Assembly: GCA_902785325.1 (NCBI GenBank)
Contig: CACZXZ010000020.1
Span: 1-32,836, forward strand
Direction of reading: 5' to 3'
Length of the DNA: 32,836 nt
DNA from: an uncultured Succinivibrio sp.
GTDB taxonomy: Bacteria; Pseudomonadota; Gammaproteobacteria; Enterobacterales; Succinivibrionaceae
The position numbers and the translations under genes were made by a program. This document shows, one piece after another, positions 26,257 to 32,836 of this stretch. Position 1 is the stretch's first letter. Each line of letters begins with the position of its first letter. The notes under the pieces are model-generated. The model was given only the letters and a program-made list of their open reading frames with translations. It made no database searches and was not told the origin of the DNA.

Positions 26257-27144
26257 ATGGCTCACATTAACTACCACGAATCTATAAATCACGGTACTTT
26301 AGATTTACCTTACGCGATTTATCACACCAAAATACCAGACTTTTTCAAAGTTTATCCCCTACATTGGCATGACGAGTTTGAAATAATCTATGTGCAGGAT
26401 GGTAGCTCCTGTTTTGTGGTAGATAACTTAAAAATTACTGCTTTTAAAGGAGATCTGATTGTAATTCCGCCTCAAGTACCTCATAGCATTGAACAACACC
26501 TTGATAATAAAGCAGACTTTTTTAACTTTTTATTTAGGGCTGATGCTATTGTGGATAAAAGCACTTGTAGTTACCTTTATGAAAAGTACATTGAGCCTTT
26601 TGTGTCAGGTTTTAAGCAAATTACTTACTACCAAAAGCAATATTCTCCATTAAATAAAGAAGCAACGCCTCTGCTACAAGAGCTAATCGACAAAAGGCAC
26701 GATGTTTACTCAAAAGATGAACTTTTAGTAATTTCAACTATTTTCAAATTACTTCAACTTATCAACAAATACGCTAAAACTACGCATACACCTTCTAATA
26801 TTGATAAATCCTTAGGTTTTATCAAAGATGCTGTTTTTAAAGTGCAACAAATGTACCCGCAAGACTTGTCAATTGAATATATGGCTCAAAGTTTGAATGT
26901 CTCCAAAAGCCATTTCATGAAAACCTTTAAGAAAACTATGGGAGTAAGTTTCACTCAATACTTGATTGACTATCGTTTAAAAATTGCCGCAAGACAGCTT
27001 AAAGAGGGAAAATTAAAGATATTTGAAATTAGTAATAATTGCGGATTTAATAACGGATCATATTTCATCAGATCCTTTAAAGAAAAATACAAAACTAGTC
27101 CCAAAAATTATCAAAAGATGTTTAAAATAGAGAAAAGAAAATAA
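26257..27144 (+). CDS. AraC-family transcriptional regulator
   Basis: This 295-residue regulator has an N-terminal cupin-type sensing domain (about residues 15-105, with HWHDEFEIIYVQDG and GDLIVIPPQVPHSI) and a C-terminal pair of helix-turn-helix motifs (about 195-292). The first HTH is LSIEYMAQSLNVSKSHFMKTFK; the second ends with the family signature ISNNCGFNNGSYFIRSFKE and SPKNYQ. The architecture is that of sugar-responsive activators such as MsmR/RhaS-type regulators. Its divergent position suggests control of the adjacent GH13 gene in response to maltodextrin; the effector is inferred. An AT-stem hairpin follows the gene. Confidence 0.92.
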   Translation: MAHINYHESINHGTLDLPYAIYHTKIPDFFKVYPLHWHDEFEIIYVQDGSSCFVVDNLKITAFKGDLIVIPPQVPHSIEQHLDNKADFFNFLFRADAIVDKSTCSYLYEKYIEPFVSGFKQITYYQKQYSPLNKEATPLLQELIDKRHDVYSKDELLVISTIFKLLQLINKYAKTTHTPSNIDKSLGFIKDAVFKVQQMYPQDLSIEYMAQSLNVSKSHFMKTFKKTMGVSFTQYLIDYRLKIAARQLKEGKLKIFEISNNCGFNNGSYFIRSFKEKYKTSPKNYQKMFKIEKRK

Positions 27145-27156
27145 GTTAAATTTTCG

Positions 27157-27186
27157 ATAAAAATGCTTGTTTACAAACATTTTTAT
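27157..27186 (+). terminator. AT-rich terminator-like hairpin after the AraC gene
   Basis: ATAAAAATG and CATTTTTAT (27157-27165 and 27178-27186), with inner TTGT/ACAA pairing, form a long AT-rich hairpin 12 bases after the AraC stop. It would separate AraC transcription from the cassette that follows. Confidence 0.55.
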
Positions 27187-27214
27187 TGTCCATAATTTAT
27201 CATACATATAAAAA
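27186..27214 (+). promoter_or_regulatory. candidate promoter of the McrBC-like cassette
   Basis: TTGTCC (27186-27191) lies 15 bp before TATAAA (27207-27212) and 17 bp before TAAAAA (27209-27214). The match is modest. It is the only -35/-10 pair seen in the short gap before the cassette, whose first ATG is at 27253 with AGGA about 9 bases upstream. Confidence 0.4.
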
Positions 27215-27252
27215 TATATTCAGCCCATTCATTAACTTACAGGAAGAAACTT

Positions 27253-30200
27253 ATGACCTCACTGGCTCAAACAATAGCAAAAAGTATGACTCAACATGAC
27301 TGTCCAAAAGAAAATAGAGCAGAAAAATCTGAAATTCTGTTAAAAATTGGATTACTAGAAGTTATCTTTAAGCTTACAGAGCCACTGAATATAGATAACT
27401 TATTATTTAAAAAAATTGTTTATAAAAATGGACGAAAAATAACCAGTAGGTTATCTATGATAAATTGCATTTATGCAAATCCTACTGATTTATGGACCTG
27501 TGTCTGTCCTTTCGTTATGAATGCCACCTCGGCAATCTTTCATACTGACAAATTAAAAAGCAAAATTATTCAAGATGGTATCGTAGGCAATGTGATTGAA
27601 AGATTTTACAATCTTGCAAAACAAGAATACCCAGACGATCCTAAAATGCATTTGTTAGCCATTGCAATGGCGGTTATTCTTCCATCCCATGATGATTTCT
27701 TTGCAAATCTTAGCTGTAATAGAATAAGTCTTTATGTCAAAGAGTTAAATGCTCCTGACACCACAGAACTTGGTGAAATTACTGAAGAATTTTGTGATAG
27801 CTTATTACACCCTAAGACTTTAACTGAAGAAGAGAAAGATGATCTTGATACCTTGGTTCAAGTACTAAATCTTCCTGAAACACCAATCAGTATTTTTAAC
27901 ATTTTTAATCCTGTTAAAAAGAACCAAAACCATCAAAATAATTTAGAAGAAAAAACACTCCATACTCCATCCGGTGAGATTTCTGTAAAGGTAACAAAAG
28001 TAGAAACTCCAAAAGTTAAAGTTGATGTTAAAGCTGAACAAAAAGAATTAAATGCTCTAATTAAACAGTTGTCAGAATCTAAACGCGTAACTTTAATTGA
28101 CGGCAAGTTAGATAAAACAGTTGTAGAAGAAGATACCTCTTTAAATGACAATGAAATCAAATATGTAACTGGTATTTTAAATATCGTTGAAATCAACAGA
28201 AGTAAGTTCTACAACTTCTACCCTTTACTAAGTTGGAATGGCAACGAGTACTACGTGGTTGCTAATGAAAGAAAAGAGCTCTACTCTGCTGACGGTTTTA
28301 TCAAACTTGAATACAACGATATAGGATCTTCTGCTCAAAAATTCTTACAGAATTTAGGTAATCACTCTTTAGTAAATTTAGCTTACTACAGCAGTGAAAT
28401 TGTGCCTGATAGCCATCGTGAAGTTGGTAACATGATTGTAGTTTCAGATGCTGTAAAAGAAAAACGTATCTGTGCTGCCGCAAAAGATCCTAACCTTGCA
28501 CACCGCTTATATTGTGTGGTTACCCCAAAAGATACAGATGAGGAATTTGATTTTTATAAATCAAATCTTGTGATCTTCAACGATGACGATCCAAAAAATT
28601 TGCCTACTTATTTCAACCAAGACACAGTAGTTTTAAGATTAGGCAAAAACTATTATGGTCCTTTTAAAGTTAAAAAGAATAGCTTTGGTGATTTCTCATT
28701 AACAGCTTGCTCTTCAACTAATAGTGAATCATTCTCAGCTAAGTTAGATGTTATTCAAAAGCTCACCCCTCTTTCACTTGAACAAAGTACTTTCAATCCA
28801 AGTAAACTTATCCTACATCCTCAGTTTACTGATTTAGATATTATCCTAGCTGGTGAGCACTACATTAAATATCAAATTGAAGATGTAATTCCTGATGAGA
28901 AATTATTAGATATTTACGTTGAAGAAAAGCATCTTAACTTAAGTGATGTTGAAGAAACAGAAAAAGGCTCTAATGAAATCCTAGAAGCCTTAGATATGAG
29001 TTCTTCTCTTTACTGCGAAGGTTTTGATGATTTTACTCAAGGCAGATTCACAAGAATTAAGCAATTAGTATCTAAGATTGAGTATAGCCACAAGAACTTA
29101 GAGCGCTACTATGAGATCTTTAAATACTGCGCAAGTTCAGATGAGAAATTCATAAGCCAAGTATGTGGCGTAATTGAGCAAGATAAAAAACTAAAAGAGG
29201 ATTTTGCAAAGAACCTTCATTTAGAAGAGATTTCCTCCCAAAAGAAAAACGAAGTTAAAAAGCTAGAAGCAAAACTAAAAGAATTAAAAGAAGGCATTAA
29301 GGATTTAGATAATGAAACTCATGAAGTAGACAATCTTCTAAATGAGAAAAAAGAGTTACTTGTAGCCTTTAACAACATTAGTTTAGCTCAAGCAGAACTT
29401 ACAAGACTTGAAAATGAACAAAAGGAATTAGAAGCTAAGATCACCAAAGCAAAGGAAGACTATGAATCCTTTGATAATGGCATTGGCAAATATGAAGAGC
29501 GCTTAAAGAACACTACTTCAATAGTGGCAAGTCTAGCTTTTGACAATGAGATCACTTCAAAGATCATGAGAGCTGCTAACGGTGCTAACGCTAAGATAGA
29601 AATTGATAATGACAACAGACGTTTAGAAATTATCAAGAGCATAAATCCTATCAATAAAAAAGATAATGATTTAATTCATTACCTTTGCTCAAAGCTTAGT
29701 GAAATCCGTCGTTACGAGAACTCAAATATTGAATACATCAACTTACTTGCTTGTATCACCCAAGGATTTTTAACTGTTTTATCAGGTGCTCCTGGCTCTG
29801 GAAAAACTAGTATTTGTAATATTCTAGGTAAAGCTCTAGGTCTTTGTGACATTGATAAAACCTGCATTCGCGACAATTGGAAGGGTGATAAAGAATTCTT
29901 TAATCGCTACTTACAAGTGTCTGTTGAAAGAGGTTGGAACTCTAAACGTGACTTTATTGGTTACCACAATCCTTTAACAGGAACCTTTGAAAGTCCTGAT
30001 CCTAAACGCTATGAGTGCTTCAAGCTCTTAGAAGCAGAGTACCAAAATGGCATGGATAAACTTCCTTATCTTGTACTATTTGATGAGGCTAACCTATCCC
30101 CTATGGAATATTACTTTGCAGACTTCATGAATATTTGTGACAGAAGAGATGCAAATAGTACAATTTCCTTAAGTGGTACCCAAAGATATCATATCCCTGA

Positions 30201-30753
30201 TACCTTAAGATTCTTAGCAACTATCAATAATGATCACACTACCGATAGATTATCTCCTCGTCTTTTAGATAGAGCTTTTGTGATTACACTACCTAACAAT
30301 GGTGTTCAAAATAAAGATATTGAGGACTTCACTTTTGAACCTATCAATTGGAATGCGCTAAAAGAAGCCTTTACTCCACGTGGTAGCATGACTCAAAAGT
30401 GCAAGGATATCTATGCAAAAGTTGAAGATATCTTAATGAAGCTCAATTTACAGTTATCTTATAGATGTAAGAATGCGGTTGATAAATATGTAGTTGCAAC
30501 TTCAAGATATTTATCTGATCCAAAACTTGAAACAAAACTCACTGGTAATGAAGCTTCTGTAACAGCCTTAGATTACGCTATTGCCCAAAGAGTACTACCA
30601 CAAATTGATGTTTTAGGTGAAAGCTATTTAGATGCTTTAGAAGAGTTATATGAGCTATTTGATCTTAATAATATGAACAAATGTGCCAATATTATTAAGC
30701 GCATTATCAACTCTGGAAGTGAAATGGCGGACTATAGATTCTTTAAGTTTTAA
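27253..30753 (+). CDS. McrB-like AAA+ ATPase with coiled coil and unassigned sensor region
   Basis: This is a 1166-residue protein. Residues 1-220 look helical and match nothing I recognise. A charged linker spans about 220-300. A beta-rich region follows at about 300-600, with two aromatic-rich stretches (FYNFYPLLSWNGNEYYVV and KNYYGPFKVKKN). A long coiled coil lies at about 655-752, and the AAA+ domain at about 830-1080. Motor motifs are Walker A GAPGSGKT (845-852), an McrB-type RDFIGYHNPLTGTFE segment, Walker B LVLFDEAN (Asp944, Glu945), sensor 1 TINND (990-994) and SPRLLDR with arginine-finger candidates Arg1003 and Arg1007. The tail is helical. The next gene is a McrC-like nuclease, so this is the likely motor and target-recognition subunit of a type IV restriction-like system. 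Function is inferred. It has no signal peptide or TM segment. Confidence 0.75.
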   Translation: MTSLAQTIAKSMTQHDCPKENRAEKSEILLKIGLLEVIFKLTEPLNIDNLLFKKIVYKNGRKITSRLSMINCIYANPTDLWTCVCPFVMNATSAIFHTDKLKSKIIQDGIVGNVIERFYNLAKQEYPDDPKMHLLAIAMAVILPSHDDFFANLSCNRISLYVKELNAPDTTELGEITEEFCDSLLHPKTLTEEEKDDLDTLVQVLNLPETPISIFNIFNPVKKNQNHQNNLEEKTLHTPSGEISVKVTKVETPKVKVDVKAEQKELNALIKQLSESKRVTLIDGKLDKTVVEEDTSLNDNEIKYVTGILNIVEINRSKFYNFYPLLSWNGNEYYVVANERKELYSADGFIKLEYNDIGSSAQKFLQNLGNHSLVNLAYYSSEIVPDSHREVGNMIVVSDAVKEKRICAAAKDPNLAHRLYCVVTPKDTDEEFDFYKSNLVIFNDDDPKNLPTYFNQDTVVLRLGKNYYGPFKVKKNSFGDFSLTACSSTNSESFSAKLDVIQKLTPLSLEQSTFNPSKLILHPQFTDLDIILAGEHYIKYQIEDVIPDEKLLDIYVEEKHLNLSDVEETEKGSNEILEALDMSSSLYCEGFDDFTQGRFTRIKQLVSKIEYSHKNLERYYEIFKYCASSDEKFISQVCGVIEQDKKLKEDFAKNLHLEEISSQKKNEVKKLEAKLKELKEGIKDLDNETHEVDNLLNEKKELLVAFNNISLAQAELTRLENEQKELEAKITKAKEDYESFDNGIGKYEERLKNTTSIVASLAFDNEITSKIMRAANGANAKIEIDNDNRRLEIIKSINPINKKDNDLIHYLCSKLSEIRRYENSNIEYINLLACITQGFLTVLSGAPGSGKTSICNILGKALGLCDIDKTCIRDNWKGDKEFFNRYLQVSVERGWNSKRDFIGYHNPLTGTFESPDPKRYECFKLLEAEYQNGMDKLPYLVLFDEANLSPMEYYFADFMNICDRRDANSTISLSGTQRYHIPDTLRFLATINNDHTTDRLSPRLLDRAFVITLPNNGVQNKDIEDFTFEPINWNALKEAFTPRGSMTQKCKDIYAKVEDILMKLNLQLSYRCKNAVDKYVVATSRYLSDPKLETKLTGNEASVTALDYAIAQRVLPQIDVLGESYLDALEELYELFDLNNMNKCANIIKRIINSGSEMADYRFFKF

Positions 30754-30761
30754 GGTTCAAA

Positions 30762-32618
30762 GTGATTAAATCTATACAGCTTATTCAAAATCAGAATAAT
30801 GCACTTTTAGAACAAGTATGTTGCACTTGGACTTTAAGTGATAATAACGATTTTGATTTAAATGTAGCTATCAGTCCTTCTTCCTATGAGCACTATATTT
30901 TAAAGATCTGCTCTGAAGATAGTTTTGTCTCTGATACCGAGCAAGATCTTTTTAAAGGTAAAAGATCATATCAATTAAGCAAGGACGAATTTGCTCTTAC
31001 GATAAATCAAGAGCCAATACAAACCATAGCTTATATTCCTCATGACGATACTAAGTGTTTGAATATAGTTATCGATGGTCAGTATTTTGATCATTGCTTA
31101 CTATATGTAGAATTTTCCTTAAAATTGGCATTTGCAGGTCAAGTAAGAACTCTACCTAATTTTGGTTTTGAATATGACAGCATTACTAAAGAAATGGAAG
31201 ATATGATTGAGTATGTTCAATCCTACGCTTCAAAATACTTCTTTAGCCAAGAAATTGATGAGAATAAAACTAAAGTATTACATAAGCAGAAAACAGAGCA
31301 TCTTGAATTTAACTCCCTGCTAAAAACTCTAGGTAAGATTGCGACTGTTTATGAACAGGAATTAGGCTTTTTCAAAACCAATGCATACTTTAAACTAAAA
31401 CAAGAAGGCATCGTTGATAACTTCTATAGAATAAAGTCTTTTAGTCCTGAAACGCTACACTACATAGCAAATCATCCAGATGAGTTAACTCCTTTTGATG
31501 ATGAGACAGGCATTAAGTTTAGAGGCAGAAATTACATTCCTAAGCATACTTTAATGATTACCAATGTAAGAGATCTGTCTATCTATGAAAACAGAGCGTT
31601 AGTAAGCTTTTTACATAAGATCATCAATGATATCAAAGCTATTAGCCTTGCAATTCAAGCAAATTACCACAATTACTCTAATCAATTTGCTTCCTACATT
31701 AAATCCTATGAAGGAATACTTAATTTCAATGCGATAACTGATGAGGAAAAGAAAAAGCTCAGTGATTTGCGTACACGCCTTGTAAGGCTATACTCTCAAT
31801 ACCGCACCTTGCTTCCAGTAGAAGAAATTGGAGTTAAAAAGCTCCCAAGACCAACCCCTGTGTTCTTGTCAGTACCTGCTTACAGACTAATCTACACTCA
31901 AATGAAACAGTGGTACTCACTAGATATCACAACTATTGAAAGCAATGACTTTATTATCAATGCAATTTATAAGAGTAGATTGTACGAATACTATTGCTTA
32001 CTAAAGATAGTCAAAGCCTTCGAAAGTAATGGTTTTACTTTTACTGGTAACCAAAAGAGTGAGGATGACTATACTAGTTTATATAGTACCTTTGAACCTG
32101 AGTTTAACGAGATCTTTAATCTAGACTCAGAATCCTATGCTGCTAAAGTAATCTATCAACCAGTTATATACTCCCAAAGAGAAGGAAACACAGGACTATA
32201 CAGAAGCACCTCTTTGATAGTAAACAATATTACTTCTCCTATATGGGGAAGCGAGAGCTATGAGCATTTTTACACACCAGATTTTGCAATTGTAGTAACC
32301 AACAAACAAACGCAAATTAAATCTGTATTACTTATAGATGCAAAGCATAAAGATCTTGAGTCGGTTAAGCTTCAAGATATTATTCCTTGTACTGTAAAGT
32401 ATCAATTGTCAGTAAAGCCTATTAAAGAAACCACTAAATATATAGGACTTGAAATCTTATGCGGAAAAGGTAAACAAGCTGATACTTTCTCTCCTTTTGA
32501 CAATATCCATAATCCAAGAAGTGAAGAGGTAATCGAGAACTCTTTTGTGAAGGTATTAACCTTGAATGAGAATTCACAGAATTGTAACTATCAATTACAA
32601 GAGGAATTGTTTAAGTAG
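30762..32618 (+). CDS. DUF2357 / PD-(D/E)XK nuclease protein, McrC-like partner
   Basis: This 618-residue protein starts at GTG, with AAGG overlapping the stop of the previous gene and only 8 bases between the two. The N-terminal and middle part resembles the DUF2357 region found with McrC-type nucleases (RGRNYIPKHTLMITNVRDLSIYENRALVSFL area, about 250-285). A helix with YEYYCLLKIVKAFESNGF (about 406-423) resembles the start of the PD-(D/E)XK_7 fold. The nuclease core is Pro506-Asp507 in YTPDFAI and Asp526-Ala-Lys528 in LLIDAKHK, so the catalytic residues appear intact. It is probably the effector nuclease docking on the AAA+ ring made by the upstream protein. The target (modified DNA, phage DNA or RNA) is unknown. 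Confidence 0.75.
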   Translation: MIKSIQLIQNQNNALLEQVCCTWTLSDNNDFDLNVAISPSSYEHYILKICSEDSFVSDTEQDLFKGKRSYQLSKDEFALTINQEPIQTIAYIPHDDTKCLNIVIDGQYFDHCLLYVEFSLKLAFAGQVRTLPNFGFEYDSITKEMEDMIEYVQSYASKYFFSQEIDENKTKVLHKQKTEHLEFNSLLKTLGKIATVYEQELGFFKTNAYFKLKQEGIVDNFYRIKSFSPETLHYIANHPDELTPFDDETGIKFRGRNYIPKHTLMITNVRDLSIYENRALVSFLHKIINDIKAISLAIQANYHNYSNQFASYIKSYEGILNFNAITDEEKKKLSDLRTRLVRLYSQYRTLLPVEEIGVKKLPRPTPVFLSVPAYRLIYTQMKQWYSLDITTIESNDFIINAIYKSRLYEYYCLLKIVKAFESNGFTFTGNQKSEDDYTSLYSTFEPEFNEIFNLDSESYAAKVIYQPVIYSQREGNTGLYRSTSLIVNNITSPIWGSESYEHFYTPDFAIVVTNKQTQIKSVLLIDAKHKDLESVKLQDIIPCTVKYQLSVKPIKETTKYIGLEILCGKGKQADTFSPFDNIHNPRSEEVIENSFVKVLTLNENSQNCNYQLQEELFK

Positions 32619-32674
32619 GGGACTTATAGACAAGAGACAAGAGTTAGAGGGCTGATTTCCTCAACTTCGGATGC

Positions 32675-32704
32675 AAAAAAGCCAGGCAATGCCTGGCTTT
32701 TTTT
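32675..32704. terminator. bidirectional terminator between the cassette and tuf
   Basis: GCCAGGC (32681-32687) pairs with GCCTGGC (32691-32697) around AAT. Six A on the left and seven T on the right make it a good terminator on both strands, ending tuf and insulating the convergent McrBC-like cassette. Confidence 0.92.
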
Positions 32705-32722
32705 AAGCGTTAGTGCTTGATA

Positions 32723-32836
32723 TTATTCAATGATAGTACCAACAACACCAGCACCTACGGTACGACCACCTTCACGAATAGCGAAGCGCTCGCCTTCTGC
32801 CATTGCTACTGGGTGGATTAAGGTTACTGTCATGTC
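32723..32836 (-). CDS. tuf: elongation factor Tu, C-terminal end (partial)
   Basis: The minus strand encodes the last 37 residues of EF-Tu, with VTLIHPVAM and the strongly conserved [16 protein letters not shown] ending IIE before a TAA stop at 32723-32725. This is the end of domain III, which contacts tRNA and EF-Ts. The gene continues past the right edge. A terminator follows 18 bases after the stop. Confidence 0.97.
   Translation of the reverse strand, partial: DMTVTLIHPVAMAEGERFAIREGGRTVGAGVVGTIIE

Noticed and set aside
26257-27144. AraC regulator as part of the McrBC-like cassette
   Set aside because: A terminator-like hairpin and a separate promoter candidate lie between them, and the regulator pairs better with the divergent amylase.

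Overview
This window looks like chromosomal DNA of a low-G+C, anaerobic gut-type gammaproteobacterium, most plausibly Succinivibrionaceae-like. That placement is inferred from protein character and not from any marker phylogeny. Support comes from a classical Lpp murein lipoprotein, an enterobacterial-type GlnB, GmhB, a full RecBCD set and a gammaproteobacterial rRNA-type promoter, all in AT-rich sequence. No tRNA, transposase, integrase or CRISPR array was seen. The right edge cuts through a tuf gene (EF-Tu). The left edge is the leader and promoter of an rRNA operon reading out of the window to the left.

Layout, left to right. 1-118: rrn leader and P1-type promoter (minus). 664-2277: a chemoreceptor (plus). 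2330-12549: recC-recB-recD, a tight minus-strand operon. 12805-15512: lpp, gmhB, luxS, an SLT lipoprotein and glnB (P-II), all minus and mostly separate transcription units with clear terminators. 15851-16590: a sigma-54-type promoter driving a small two-TM protein of probable SieB type (plus). 16660-17646: glpX (minus). 17812-24173: one continuous phosphate regulon, pstS-pstC-pstA-pstB-phoU-phoB-phoR (minus). 24379-27144: a cytoplasmic neopullulanase-type GH13 enzyme divergent from an AraC-family regulator. 27253-32618: a two-gene McrBC-like cassette (plus). 32723 to the edge: tuf (minus).

How genes work together. RecBCD repairs double-strand breaks and degrades foreign linear DNA. The pst-pho cluster puts high-affinity phosphate uptake, its signalling negative regulator and its two-component system in one operon-like array. 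GlnB sits head-to-head with a gene carrying a canonical -24/-12 promoter, hinting at nitrogen-linked control. The amylase and AraC pair looks like a maltodextrin-use module.

The most notable block is 27253-32618. It encodes a 1166-residue protein with an unassigned N-terminal half, a long coiled coil and a C-terminal McrB-like AAA+ motor, followed 8 bases later by a 618-residue DUF2357/PD-(D/E)XK nuclease-type partner. It has no methyltransferase and lies between host genes, so it reads as a compact type IV restriction-like or coiled-coil McrBC-type defence system with an undescribed sensor region. Several start codons were corrected using ribosome-binding sites (recC, lpp, phoU, the amylase); gmhB uses TTG and the nuclease gene uses GTG.
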